Shown here: one piece after another, positions 11,601 to 24,026 of the stretch
How positions within the stretch are numbered: position 1 is the first letter of the stretch
Layout: every line of letters begins with the position of its first letter
From: Macrobrachium rosenbergii
Taxonomy: Eukaryota > Arthropoda > Malacostraca > Decapoda > Palaemonidae
DNA: 64,000 bases
Direction: 5' to 3'
Assembly (NCBI RefSeq): GCF_040412425.1
Contig: NC_089761.1
Coordinates: 19,758,144 to 19,822,143, forward strand
The notes under the pieces: generated by a model
What the model was told of the DNA's origin: nothing
What the model saw: only the letters and a program-made list of their open reading frames with translations
Database searches by the model: none
Made by a program: the position numbers and the translations under genes

Positions 11601-12597
11601 TAAGCGACGACAAACCTGTCTCTAAACCTGTCTTTGACGGAGTGCGTTTTGAACAATACTGAAAACATAGAGGAAGATGAAAGGGAGTCTGTCAGTTTTT
11701 TCTCTTACAAATTGGACATAAACTTGACCGAGACAGCTAACATTTTCGCAACATCTCACGGGCAGTCTGAAACAGGACGATAAAATCTAATGAACAGTCT
11801 CTCGAAGGCAATGCCAAACTTCGTCACGAAAGCAGAGGTGATGATGTTTCATCATCCCGAGGGCATTGGTGACGCCACTTAGTTAATGATGTCTTATCGT
11901 CGAAAGCTATAATTTCGTAATGGCTAGGTCATTTGGTTGAACCAAGAAGCACAGTAAATATAATCTGTAAAATAAACCTGGATAAAACATAATTAACTTG
12001 GAAAAGATATAATTTTGCATAAAGCTTTTCAAACCAAATCACATACGGTTATTCGGGCTAATATGAAGCGGAATGTGCAAATACATTGCGTATACAGTAA
12101 ACTTCCGCCTTGAACTACCTTGACTAGCCTTAAAACATACATTTAGAGAGATGGCACGAAACAAAATAAACACATGAAGAAACCAGTGATAAAATCGAAA
12201 GAGAATGTTGAGTATTTAAAAAATATATATATTGACAGACAAACAAGAAAAAACTTTCAACAGGGGACACCACCAGAAGGAAGCCTTATTTGGGCGAGCT
12301 TACGGTAAGGTATTTTCTAACACAACAGATGAAGGCGGAGAGGCAGAGGCAGAGAACATCAGATCATAAACACATCATCTTCCTAGATGCTGCGAGGTCA
12401 TGAGCAACCTACGATGACGACGGTGAGAATTTGAGGGAAAAAAGAAAATGCGACAGAATACCAAAAATAGTCATATGAATTCAGTGTTAAAAATTTGGAT
12501 TATTTTGTAAAGCTGTCGACCACATGCAAGTTAGTGTCGGTATTATTTTGGTCAGCCTTTACTTTGTCATTTGTGCAAGTTCTTTCACTGCCTGAGA
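11601..12597. other. Unassigned sequence
   Basis: About 1 kb with balanced composition, no long open frame and no recognisable repeat. Confidence 0.5.
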
Positions 12598-12620
12598 CAC
12601 ACACACACACACATATATAC

Positions 12621-12692
<72 letters not shown>
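12598..12692. repeat. (AC)n(AT)n microsatellite
   Basis: Short AC run followed by interrupted AT array. Confidence 0.98.
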
Positions 12693-12694
<2 letters not shown>

Positions 12695-13131
12695 AATCGT
12701 AAATTCTAAAAATAAAAGCCATCAGTTCTTTTTACTTAAATGGAAATTGTATCAGCAATGCAGAAAATAAAAGTAAGTGATAGACAGGTCCTTAAAACAC
12801 GATAACAGAAGAAATAAACCACACAGACCGAAAAGCATTAACCAACAATTAATATACAACCGATCAAGAAGTTTCAGGTCATTAGGATGAGCAACAAGTT
12901 TCAGGAACCAAAGCATTTCCCCGTAAGACCAATAATCAGAAACGGAGTAATGCTACTGACACTGAACCACTGAAAAAGTAAATAAATAAATAAAAGGCTA
13001 CACGCTACGAACCAGTCGAATCAAATTTGTGACCATCTTTCAAGAGCCAATCTATTTCCACTTATGAACGTACTTCATCCGCCAAATTACTATTAACTTT
13101 AGACCATGTATGCATGTATGTGTATGTTATG
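12693..13131. other. Unassigned sequence
   Basis: No coding frame or recognisable repeat. Confidence 0.5.
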
Positions 13132-13132
13132 C

Positions 13133-13210
<78 letters not shown>
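13132..13210. repeat. (AT)n microsatellite
   Basis: Uninterrupted AT array. Confidence 0.98.
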
Positions 13211-13212
<2 letters not shown>

Positions 13213-13413
13213 TTCTGACTGGAAATTATAAATATGAAAAAGCTCAATACATTAAGTAGGCTACTCCTCAAAACACTCGGCACCCGATTAAACTCGTGCT
13301 CAAGTTGTCCCGTAAAGTTACTTTCCGTTGCCTGAAAAAAAAATAGGTTCTTGATAAACGGTTATTCTAACTTAGGGGGAAAAAATCATTCCGAAACTTC
13401 GACTGCTCATTTC

Positions 13414-13783
13414 GGATCATGTCAAGATTAGCGAACCCACTCGCAGCAGGATTCGCTATTCTTCTAAACAGAAGATTATTGCCCGTTATTCTTTACATGG
13501 GAAACAATCGGGTTCGCTGTTCTAGACATGAACACTTCGGTACCAGACATTTGATCCCAGGGGCTGAAAAGTACTAAACAAAGGTGAAATACATTTGATC
13601 ACCTAGGGGCTAGTACTAAACACGGCGAAACAGTGTAGATGAATCACTGTTTCGCCGTGTTCAAGCCTCTTCATGGAATTGAGTTCGGACCGGAAAGGGT
13701 TGGCGGCCATTCTTTGCATGGGGATCATTGGGTTCGCTGTTCTTGACATGGAGATGTTGGGTTCGCTAATCTTGACATGATCC
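13414..13783. mobile_element. MITE with perfect 25-bp TIRs and perfect 8-bp TSD
   Basis: Termini GGATCATGTCAAGATTAGCG... (13414-13438) and their exact reverse complement (13759-13783). Both sides carry the octamer CTCATTTC (13406-13413 and 13784-13791). Inside are diverged direct repeats of GGGTTCGCTGTTCT and a perfect 16-bp hairpin (13620-13635 with 13645-13660, ACACGGCGAAACAGTG). The GGATC terminus and 8-bp TSD are shared with the element at 54.9 kb, suggesting one superfamily; hAT, Merlin and P all make 8-bp TSDs. No transposase, so non-autonomous. Confidence 0.92.
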
Positions 13784-13862
13784 CTCATTTCTATATACAT
13801 TTTTTTGGTATCTCTTTCTGGCGTTTTCCCAACCCATCAAGGTAAAAATCCTTTACCAACAC

Positions 13863-13864
<2 letters not shown>

Positions 13865-13930
<66 letters not shown>

Positions 13931-13948
13931 TATAATAATAATAATAAT
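13865..13948. repeat. (AAT)n microsatellite
   Basis: About 27 units with one interruption; translates to poly-Asn and is not coding. Confidence 0.98.
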
Positions 13949-13949
13949 A

Positions 13950-14247
13950 GAATAGGATATACTGTACAATTTATGTCGAAGGCCAACCGCTGGGACTATG
14001 AGGTCATTCAGCGCTGAAAGAAAAATTAAGAATAAAAGGTTACGAAGGTGTAACTGGAGGAAAACTTCGCGGTTGCACTATGAAACAATTTTTGGAAGAG
14101 GATGGAAAATAAGATGGTAGACAAAACATAAATAGAGGTACAGTAAAAAGGAATGAATGGGGTTGCAGCTAGGGGTTGAAGGGACGCTGCTAAGAATCCT
14201 AAGTAATGCCTACAGTGCACCGCGCGAGGTGCAATGAAGGCAGTACA
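13950..14247 (-). repeat. SINE-like family A, copy 6
   Basis: Nearly full-length copy with the element tail adjoining the (AAT)n array. The hairpin is present as GTGCACC / GAGGTGCA-like arms. No clear TSD. Confidence 0.85.
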
Positions 14248-14535
14248 TTGTACATGAAACTGTATACATGCGCATGAACCTGCCACCAAAACAAAAAATA
14301 AGCAACCAAACGGTTGAATTCTGAGGAGTAACGTTTATTTATTCAGGTGCGATACTACGAATGTAAGAAAGATGGGAGTCTGGTTGGGTATACCACGGTA
14401 AATTCCATTATTGTAACATGGAACACCATAGAGTACGCTCCTAAGTTACACGCGTGTTTGTGTACACATCAGAGTTCATTTGTATCAACGGGTAAAATGT
14501 ATATACATATATATATACACATATGGAAATATACA

Positions 14536-14690
14536 CATGGGAATGTGTCTCACAGAAATAAATTTCTGACTCACATCAGAACCGAACCCCAGGTCTTTCA
14601 AGTGCGGATGAAATGCTAACGCCCTGGACTCGGGATGCTAGAGGAAACATAACACACCCACCCTCCTGCACCGCGCAGCGTAGTGCATGC
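14536..14690 (-). repeat. tRNA-related SINE (family C), copy 2
   Basis: The minus strand carries a B-box-like GGGGTTCGGTTCTGATG followed by the shared tail GAAATTTATTTCTGTGAGAC. Related to the copy at 10.9 kb. The A-box region is degraded (CATCCCGAGTCCAGGGCGTT). Confidence 0.6.
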
Positions 14691-14730
14691 CATCAAGCTT
14701 GTATATATAGTATATAATTTATATATAATC

Positions 14731-15132
14731 ACCAATACCTCTTTCTCTTTTGGAGATGGTGGCATCAGATGGGTACACCTTCCAGTTTCTTAGCAAGTCT
14801 TCAAGAACGATGCTGCTAGTCCTATGACCTTCTCATGACATTTAGCAGATACTGATGCCACTTAAATCTGGGTTAGCTGGTGGGTGGTAAGCCAGATGCT
14901 ATCCACCAATCTAGCATACGAGAGTCGAGTTTGCACCACTCGGTCACAGAGTTTACTATGAATGTTTTCGAGCCTACTGCCCACAAGTCCGCCCAGATGT
15001 AAATGGGTACCAGTGTCTGCTGGGGTCATAAAAAAGGACATAGGACTTGTAACCTCATTCATGAAGACTTGCAAAGAAACTGGAAGTTGTACCCTTCAGG
15101 TGCCACCTTTCCAAAGGGAAAGGGTTATGGTG
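14731..15132. repeat. Fold-back with tRNA-like segment at its centre
   Basis: The left arm (about 14731-14893) and right arm (about 14968-15132) are inverted diverged copies, sharing CTTCCAGTTTCTT-GCAAGTCTTC and AAGTCCTATG-type words. The loop (about 14895-14965) read on the minus strand has GACCGAGTGGTGCA, close to the A box of tRNA-Ser/Leu-type genes. Arms differ at many positions. AT and CA arrays lie on both sides. The same layout recurs at 28.7 kb with a different sequence. Confidence 0.7.
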
Positions 15133-15218
15133 AGAAAAATACACATGTACATTCACATACACACATAAACACACATACATTTATGTATACACATGTACAT
15201 ATAATATAGATATAGAAC

Positions 15219-15262
<44 letters not shown>
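15219..15262. repeat. (AT)n microsatellite
   Basis: AT array with small interruptions. Confidence 0.97.
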
Positions 15263-15267
<5 letters not shown>

Positions 15268-15279
15268 TATATTAAAACT

Positions 15280-16180
15280 GGCCTAAGCATCATGATTCTG
15301 GTGTAACCCTGAGGAAGGCCTTGGGTTTCTGACTGAAACAGCTACCGGCTTTGCAATGAATATATATATATATATAGCAGCACAGTAACAGTTCAAGACT
15401 TCAACCTTGAAGACTGGAGGAAGTACTAGAGATATCACAAGTGCTGCCAGTAACTTACAGATGCCATGTGCATTAGCACTTGAGAAAAACAGAAGAAAGG
15501 CTGTGCCATAATTAAAAAGTGGGAAGGCATGTATATCTCAGATGGACATGTAGAAGCTGCTTCATTGTGGAGAGAGGAGACAATAGCTGCAAACTGCAGG
15601 AGAGTATTCCTGACATCCATCCTTGTGATGGGTAACATTACTGCCCTTGGATGATCCATGAAAGCTGGGTCCGGCATAGTTTGCAAGTCTGAATTCTGAG
15701 GAGGATGTGAAGCCTCTCAATATGAACTACGTTGGATACTGATGGTCACCGTTGTGACAGGGAGCCATTGCTGCCCATGGGGGATTGAGGGAGTCTGGGA
15801 CAAGCATGGTTTGCAGATCTGATTTCAGAAGCAGCGCGAAAGCCTCTCATTATGAACTGTGCTGGACATGGAGGCCACAGACTACCAGAGCTCTCTCTGG
15901 AGCTGGGGAATTCACGAAGTAGCACCCTGTTAATATTCATTTTTATGAACAGTGAAATTTGAGTTAAATTTTCATTCAAATCTAGTGTAGCCCTGAAGAA
16001 GGTCATGGGTTCAAGGCTGAGACAGCTGTCGGTTTGAGGATGAGTAAACATAGCAGCGCAGCAACAGGATTTGTTTATTCCTTCAAGACTTCAGTCTTAA
16101 GAAGTGGAAGTAATACTGGAGATATTATTAGAAGTGTTGCCAGTAACTTATAGATATCACAACTGCACCTGCACTTTATA
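15280..16180. repeat. Diverged direct repeats (about 190 bp, 690 bp apart) with internal tandem copy
   Basis: 15290-15475 and 15980-16175 are diverged direct copies. Both contain GTGTAACCCTGAGGAAGG / GTGTAGCCCTGAAGAAGG, then CAAGACTTCA and GTTGCCAGTAACTTA-like words. Between them, 15615-15715 and 15750-15870 are a second diverged pair (CATTACTGCCCTTGGAT / CATTGCTGCCCATGGG; CTCTCAATATGAAC / CTCTCATTATGAAC). Open frames on the minus strand run through parts of it, but no domain is recognisable. Could be the remnant of an unidentified retroelement with terminal direct repeats. Confidence 0.55.
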
Positions 16181-16186
16181 TATACT

Positions 16187-16193
16187 ATACATA

Positions 16194-16263
<70 letters not shown>

Positions 16264-16273
16264 CATATAAATT

Positions 16274-16337
<64 letters not shown>
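16187..16337. repeat. (AT)n double microsatellite
   Basis: Two AT arrays separated by about 15 bp. Confidence 0.97.
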
Positions 16338-16338
<1 letters not shown>

Positions 16339-16365
16339 ATATGTATGTATGTAATTGTAATATAC

Positions 16366-16452
16366 AATGACCTCTTAACTTCTCAGATTTTCGCGCTTTT
16401 GGATACCTTGTCATCAAATAAAAAAGCGCGAAAAATCGGAGGTCAAAACATT
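16366..16452. repeat. Short imperfect hairpin element
   Basis: AATGACCTC...GATTTTCGCGCTTTT on the left is mirrored by AAAAAAGCGCGAAAAATC...GAGGTCAAAACATT on the right, with a loop of about 20 nt. A mini fold-back of about 87 bp. Confidence 0.7.
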
Positions 16453-16504
16453 ATGCCCTATTACAATTATATATGTACCTGGTAAAAAGTGACCAGTAGA
16501 TTCT

Positions 16505-16546
16505 ACACAACACACACACACACCCACACACACACACACACACACA
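16505..16546. repeat. (AC)n microsatellite
   Basis: AC array with one CCC interruption. It adjoins the left arm of a widely spaced inverted repeat (16555-16625 with 18040-18105). Confidence 0.97.
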
Positions 16547-16554
16547 TATATACT

Positions 16555-16625
16555 GTGTATAATTACGCTCCAACTATAATTTTTCTGGTCCTGAACACCA
16601 ACATCGCAACAGATCTTAGAGAAAA
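16555..16625 (+). repeat. Inverted repeat, left arm
   Basis: About 65 bp (AATTACGCTCCAACTATAAT..., GGTCCTGAACACCAACATCG, AGATCTTAGAGAAAA), the inverted counterpart of 18040-18105. Each arm abuts a CA/GT-type microsatellite on its outer side, so the mirrored unit includes the microsatellite. Confidence 0.85.
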
Positions 16626-16855
16626 TTCAAAACGAAAGCAAGAAACAGTCCTCCAAAAAACTGTCAACGTCCACTCGTACTCCAAAACCTCCCGGATGTA
16701 AACCAGCAAGGAACATCCTCTCCAAATAAGCAGAAACAGCAGGGGCTGAGATAGCAGAGGTTAGCAACAGCAACAAGCAGAAGACGGCGTCGATGAGGTC
16801 ATACGGAAGGGCTCACTCACTACGAGGGTTTTTCAATGAGTTGTCCACCTTGACC
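16626..16855. other. Unassigned sequence
   Basis: No gene or repeat recognised. Confidence 0.4.
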
Positions 16856-16922
16856 TCAACGAGATGATGAAAGAAGGATGTGGAATATTAGGTAGAAGAC
16901 AAACAAGCAGAAGAAGAGCAGA

Positions 16923-16954
<32 letters not shown>

Positions 16955-16986
16955 GAGAAATAATGGATGAAGACAAATGGGTAAGC

Positions 16987-17022
<36 letters not shown>

Positions 17023-17048
17023 TGTGGAATAAGGGGGTAGAAGACAAA

Positions 17049-17099
<51 letters not shown>

Positions 17100-17310
17100 A
17101 CCTGGAGATAATGGGTAGAAGACAAACAAGAGAGAGAGAACGATGGAATAATGGGTAGAGACAAACAAACAAAGAGAGAGAGAGAAGGATGAGGATGAGG
17201 AATAATGGGTAAAGACAAACAAGAGCAGAGAGAGAGAGAGAGAACGATGCGGAATAATGGGTAAAGACAAACAAAAGAAAAGAGTAAAAGAAGAGAGAGA
17301 GAGAGATCAA
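16856..17310. repeat. Compound (GA)n minisatellite, about seven units
   Basis: Units of about 45-75 bp each consist of a GA run followed by AAGGATGTGGAATAATGGGT-like and AGACAAACAA words. Unit-to-unit variation is mostly in GA run length. The three long overlapping minus-strand frames over this array (up to 193 codons, Ser/Leu-rich) are repeat translations. Confidence 0.93.
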
Positions 17311-17924
17311 AGGGTTATGTACAATACAGTCAAGTAAATAACATTCAAGTTGAATGGGGATATAGGAAACACGTGTAAAAAAGGAATAAAAAAACAAATG
17401 AGTCATAACAACTGGAAAATAAGAAAAATATACCAATACGTTAAAATTCTGATGGCAAAAATCTATCAAAAAGAAAATCAGCCTTGTCCAATTCTCTTAT
17501 GGAACAAAGCATAGGGAAACTGACTCAAAACAACCCGTATGCAAATGATTTATTGGACAACACTCATCACTATCTCCTATTGGACACAACGGTATGTTTC
17601 ACTTCACATACATCACGGGGTTTAAACCTGGCAGCCCTTCAAGCTCCCTGGCAAAGTCATATTTTTATAGCGGTGGCAACCAAGGAATTTTCCAATTAAT
17701 CATACGTCATGGTTTCTATGCAAATGATTTTAAAAATGATTACTACGATGCCAGTAAATTTATGCAAATTTATAACTGCGTCTCCTGACATTTTATTAAA
17801 TTGGATTCCTACGTCCTTCCCATGTCTTGAAAATCATGTTCAAGAGCGGGTTTTTATTCTGCGGAAGCCTTTACAGGATTGATGTCCTTGTGATTATTTC
17901 TGAGTTACATAAAAAAACTCTGAT

Positions 17925-17929
<5 letters not shown>
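17311..17929. other. Unassigned sequence
   Basis: Includes weakly similar segments TATGCAAATGATTTATTGG and TATGCAAATGATTTTAAAA. No gene supported. Confidence 0.4.

Positions 17930-17958
<29 letters not shown>
17930..17958. repeat. Poly(A) run on the plus strand
   Basis: Twenty-nine A residues followed by GTGGGGCGGGC. No transcript signal or retrocopy could be recognised upstream, so the origin is open. Confidence 0.9.
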
Positions 17959-17960
<2 letters not shown>

Positions 17961-18039
17961 GGGGCGGGCAAAGCGCTGTAACACGAATGGACGTTGACAG
18001 TATTTCGGTGACTATTTCTTGCTTTCTTTTTTTTTATTT

Positions 18040-18250
<211 letters not shown>

Positions 18251-18479
18251 CTTAAAAGTACTGGATATTTAGGCTCATTCTTTCCTAACACCTCTTTCAA
18301 GTCTTTTTACCTAGTAATTTCTAGAGCCTCACACTCTCCCAACTTGGCTTCCACAAAGGCTCCCAATCTATTTCCAATTATTCTGAACACCCTGCTACGT
18401 TCCTTGCTTCACCTATTCTGTGTCTGATCTCTTCGCATTCTACCAACACCTGTTATATTTACTATCAAAACTGTCTGCC

Positions 18480-19215
18480 TTCTTGTACCACGCTTTCCAT
18501 ACAGAGATAAAGCAGCCATGAAGACGTAACACACCCTTGCTTACACCAAGCCTATTCTACCTTTGCCCATTTTTGTACCTAACAGCCTCAATACTCTGCA
18601 GGTGGCCTCTATATCAATTCTGTCAAAGCTTTTTCTCGGTCCATGTATAATCCGAATACAGGTAAAAATGTCACAAAAAAACTCACGGGAAAAATAGTCA
18701 CAATAATGTTTCCTAGATAGTGACCGCCAAAGGTTTTAACACGGTATGCATCCACCTTTGCGGCGTGTTTAGTACAAGCCCGTTGGGAATTATTTTTTAA
18801 CCCGGCATGCATCCACCTTTGCGGAGTGTTTAGTACAAGCCCATTGGGAAATTTTTTTTAATCCGGTATGCATCCACCTTTGCGGCGTATTTAGTACAAG
18901 CCCGTTGGGGATTTCCGTATACACATAATCAAAAGACTGTAAATATCATAAAGATAATAACCCCTAAGAAATATTATGAATTTTTCCCGTGATATTATTA
19001 CCAGCCACCATAAATTAATGTGACTTTTTTCCTAGCCAAAATTGTGACTTTTTTTCCCAGTGACTTTTATACCGGCCACCGTATAATCCATACCGATTTT
19101 CTCCCTTTATTCAAACTTCTCACTTAGCTGCTTAATAAAAATCGTCTGATTCATGAATTCTTCACACTGTCTACCCGCAAACTGTTCTCAGCCTTTCAAT
19201 CATAGCCACCATGTT
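18480..19215 (-). pseudogene. Non-LTR retrotransposon reverse transcriptase relic, split by a DNA element
   Basis: The minus strand reads, in pieces, IFIKQLSEKFE (RT region upstream of the catalytic domain), YMDREKALTE (the D-L-E-K-A-Y-D-type first catalytic Asp motif) and CVTSSWLLYLCMESVV (the G-C-V-x-S-P-W-L-F-N-x-F-M-D-type motif). Order and spacing match LINE reverse transcriptases once the 428-bp insert is removed. Stops and frame changes are frequent, so it is dead. Sequence further downstream on the minus strand (to about 18250) may belong to it but has no clear motif. Confidence 0.75.
18654..19081. mobile_element. Non-autonomous DNA element with 8-bp TSD inside an RT relic
   Basis: Bracketed by TATAATCC at 18646-18653 and 19082-19089 (perfect octamer). 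The interior has three direct units of about 68 bp (18735-18910) sharing GGTATGCATCCACCTTTGCG and GTTTAGTACAAGCCC. Mirrored GTCAC/GTGAC-rich subterminal words suggest imperfect TIRs. The unit word GTTTAGTACA(T/A)GCCCGTTGG is shared with the element at 54.9 kb, linking the families. No transposase. Confidence 0.8.
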
Positions 19216-20912
<1,697 letters not shown>

Positions 20913-21431
20913 TGGAAAAATTAGGATCCTCATTTTATGGTTATCTGCATAATACCATATTATTATAAATGCTATCTGCCTATAAACAGTTTGGTTTGAA
21001 TGTCAATGGAGTTGGTCTAATGCTGAAACGTCATCTTAAAATTACCCATAAAAATGAGATTGAAAATGACTTCTTTACAACAAGGTTAAGTTGGTATTGC
21101 ACAGTATAACTTCGAAAAGAGAAAAGTGATTTCAAAACAGGTGTTACAAGTTAATTCCGGTACAGTTTCTCCATGAGAGCTAACTTCACGAGGTGTAAAA
21201 ATGACAGTATAAAGATAAATGTGTTTACATATATTAAAATGAATGATGCAAAATTCAACTTGGATATACCTAGAGTTTTACAAAATCCAAAACTCTGCAT
21301 AATAAGTCGAGTAGTTTCTCTTAGTAAGTGGCGAGGGATGAAGATTTCATGATTACTTCCAATGAACGTCACCATTTTCTCTTTTTCTCCTTATGCCTTC
21401 TCAACAATATAGAACACTACCTTACAGTGAT

Positions 21432-21509
21432 TTATTGTAAATACCATTTGAGGAGGAAGGCTACATTCTGTTTAAGGAGATGGAAGTAATGCTGAAACCT
21501 TCTTGCATC
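21432..21509 (-). CDS. Candidate terminal exon (host gene), tentative
   Basis: On the minus strand a TAG-CAG acceptor context is followed by 25 open codons (DARRFQHYFHLLKQ...) and a TAA. An AATAAA hexamer overlaps the stop. The frame starts in phase 0, which matches the phase-0 end of the candidate first exon at 23073-23147 on the same strand, about 1.6 kb upstream. The joined product would be only about 50 residues and I recognise no family, so intermediate exons may exist or the call may be wrong. Confidence 0.2.
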   Translation of the reverse strand, partial: DARRFQHYFHLLKQNVAFLLKWYLQ

Positions 21510-23072
21510 CTGCTACAATATTTGGCAAAGCATTTTGTAACAACACACCTATCCAACATGAAAATTAGACAGCTTGCACTTTTAAATATGACAAAAAAGT
21601 TTCCATGACGGCAGCCTCATTCTTACCCAAAATCTTCCAATTGAGTCACGCACCTGCCTCCAGAACCACCATGCACAAAAAATTTAGCTTAAAAATCATG
21701 CCTACTTCCTTTTCCTAACCCAATGAATTTAGACAAAACTAGGCTAGATAACACTAACTTAAGCCTCTTTGGCTGGGCTATCAATACAAATCTCACTTAT
21801 GTGACAAAGTTATATGGCTACATGACTGAGGATACAGTACTCCAGAAATTATGAAAAACTGATACAACGTTTCAATCTGGAGTTGAATTTGTTTTGTAAC
21901 CTAGGCCTATATTCATAAATTCCCACAATCAGTCTTGGATAGGCTTCAGTCCTAAGATTTAGCTCTGCTGTCCAGACTAGTTTGTTTTAATGTTCCCAGA
22001 ACTGTAACCAATTCGGGAACACTAACTTTCCTATTGTACATTTGCTGATTTGACATTAATTTTTTTTTCTTTTACACAATTGTTAGCTTGGAACCAAGAT
22101 GCAATCAATCTTTCAACTTGATGTCTACTGCTTAAGTGAATAACCACCAATATTTGTTGTGAAATTGCGTAAGCCAACCTGCCAGGTAAAATGTAAGCAC
22201 TTAGTCTATGTTATGAATTTTTTTATTTAGCTTATGCTAGGCTAGCCACGATTTAAACCACAATGAATATATTCTAACCTATCCTAGGTTAGTTTGAAAT
22301 TATGCTGGACTAGACTCCTTTCAACCAAAATCTACCGGCCTACGGCAACCAACTGCATTATTCAATACCTTATAAGTCTACAAGCCTATACTCTAAGCTA
22401 CTTTAAATCCTTGCTCCTCTCAACTAGGCCTAGCCTATACTTAGCCACTGAAGGAGGTTTGGCACATTCACCACTTTACAAATTCATCGGCTTGGGCATG
22501 ACTAGTTTATGCTAATATCCCATTAAAAACATGCCTTCTACTATGTTTTATTGCTTTAAACCTGTTATTCCTCCTAAAGGGCCAGAGTCTTAGGCCTACA
22601 AGCTCGAGTTATCTGCGAAGGGTAGGCCTATCTCACATCGATCGTAAAACCAACTTTCATTCAGTGATACAATTCCTAGTAACATGGATTCTCTCTTTAA
22701 AATGGGGTTATTTTTCGGAAGACTCCTGTTTTTCTTGGGTAAAACACATCAAAACAAAAAATTTCACCTCAATGCATGACCTCCGCAAATGCTTAATAGC
22801 AGGGAAAATTAATGAATCAAATTACGACTTATAAGGTAAGACAATACCGTACCCCCCAACCCCCTCCATAGATAATACGGGAAAACAGTAACCAGCAAAC
22901 ACCCCTAGGTCACGCTAGGTTGGTATTTTTAGGTTCTTTTAGTGCCCTATCATTTCCTAGCCATTTTTGCTTAAAAAACCCAAAAATGGTTTTTCCATGC
23001 AAAAATGGCCTCGCTAAGTCTTCGAAATGACTAGCTGGAGTCTTCCGAAAAATACCAAAAAATAGAGCTTAC
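21510..23072. other. Unassigned sequence rich in CCTAGGCCT-like words
   Basis: About 1.5 kb of relatively complex, microsatellite-free sequence with many TAGGCCTA-type words. It is one of the few long stretches in the window without simple repeats. It would be intronic if the flanking minus-strand exon candidates are real. Another possible minus-strand donor, GGAGGCAG|GTGCGTG, lies near 21650. Confidence 0.4.
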
Positions 23073-23147
23073 CTCATGCCTTCTAAATTCTTGAGATAAA
23101 AACGGTGACCCACTGTTGCAAAATATTGATTCACTAATGCTTGTCAT
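23073..23147 (-). CDS. Candidate first coding exon (host gene), tentative
   Basis: The minus strand has ATG in a fair context (G at -3; GTGGACATGA), 25 open codons (MTSISESIFCNSG...QEFRRHE) and a strong donor GAG|GTAAGC at codon phase 0. An in-frame TGA lies upstream, so the ATG is the first in frame. Two tiny upstream frames (one is ATG directly followed by TGA) precede it in the putative leader. I do not recognise the protein. It sits in a microsatellite-free block, which favours a real gene, but there is no expression evidence. Confidence 0.3.
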
Positions 23148-23933
23148 GTCCACTGAAGTTTTTACAAAGGTTTCATCACATAACACGTCCGATTTGACTT
23201 GTCACTTTGCAAACAGCCAACAAATCCGGGTTTCGTTGCGTCGTTTCGTCTGTTAGATATTGTGAAGTGAGACAGAATGCACAATATTTTGAACTTAAAA
23301 AAACAATGATTAACAAATATTAATCATAATTTTAGTTAAAACTCATCATTGCTTCTCATCAGCTAACGAACATTGCATTAAATTATAAGCAAACCTGACA
23401 ATAGCAGTTACGAGAGTTGAATTTTGATAGCATACATTTTCTTTATGTGTTGTAACCGCTCATCCAATGCGTGCTGGCAATTTTTCTTTCTTTTTATTTT
23501 TAATTCTCCATTTTTACGAGCTCTCAAAGAATACCTCTCAAATGGGGATATAATCTATGTTCTATTGATTCGTTTAATGATGAATATTAAATCTGTAAGT
23601 GAATCTACAGGCCTGAAACATTTCTCAGGAGATTTTAACAAATAAATTTCGTGAAAGTCGTTTTGATTGGTACCATGTTCGTGTCGACAGTTGAGCTTTA
23701 CGTAAGGGTTTCATGATTTTTTTATTAAACAAATATTATTTTACGCTAGAATGATGACTTTTAAAGCTTTTGTATCTATTCGTTTTAATATTTGCCTTAC
23801 TAGGGTATTAATTTTAATGTGAATTCTTTACTTTATCCTTATTTTTTTTAACTTTATTTTTAGGCTGGGATGGAAATCTTTTTCGAAAGCTAGGTAATAA
23901 AGGTGTTCATCACTACTCTGGAGTTTAAGTTCC

Positions 23934-23936
<3 letters not shown>
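23148..23936. other. Unassigned sequence (possible 5' flank of the exon candidate)
   Basis: Includes a CG-containing patch (23185-23275) just upstream of the minus-strand ATG that could be the leader/promoter region. No TATA box is evident. Beyond 23400 the sequence is AT-rich and featureless. Confidence 0.35.

Positions 23937-24026
<90 letters not shown>
23937..24026. repeat. (AT)n microsatellite
   Basis: Uninterrupted AT array followed by GTGTGTGTACGTATATATAC. Confidence 0.98.

Noticed and set aside
13805..14017. Poly-Asn frame
   Set aside because: Translation of an (AAT)n microsatellite flanked by repeat sequence.
16833..17469. Ser/Leu-rich minus-strand frames up to 193 codons
   Set aside because: Antisense translation of the GA minisatellite; all three frames stay open because GA/CT repeats lack stops.
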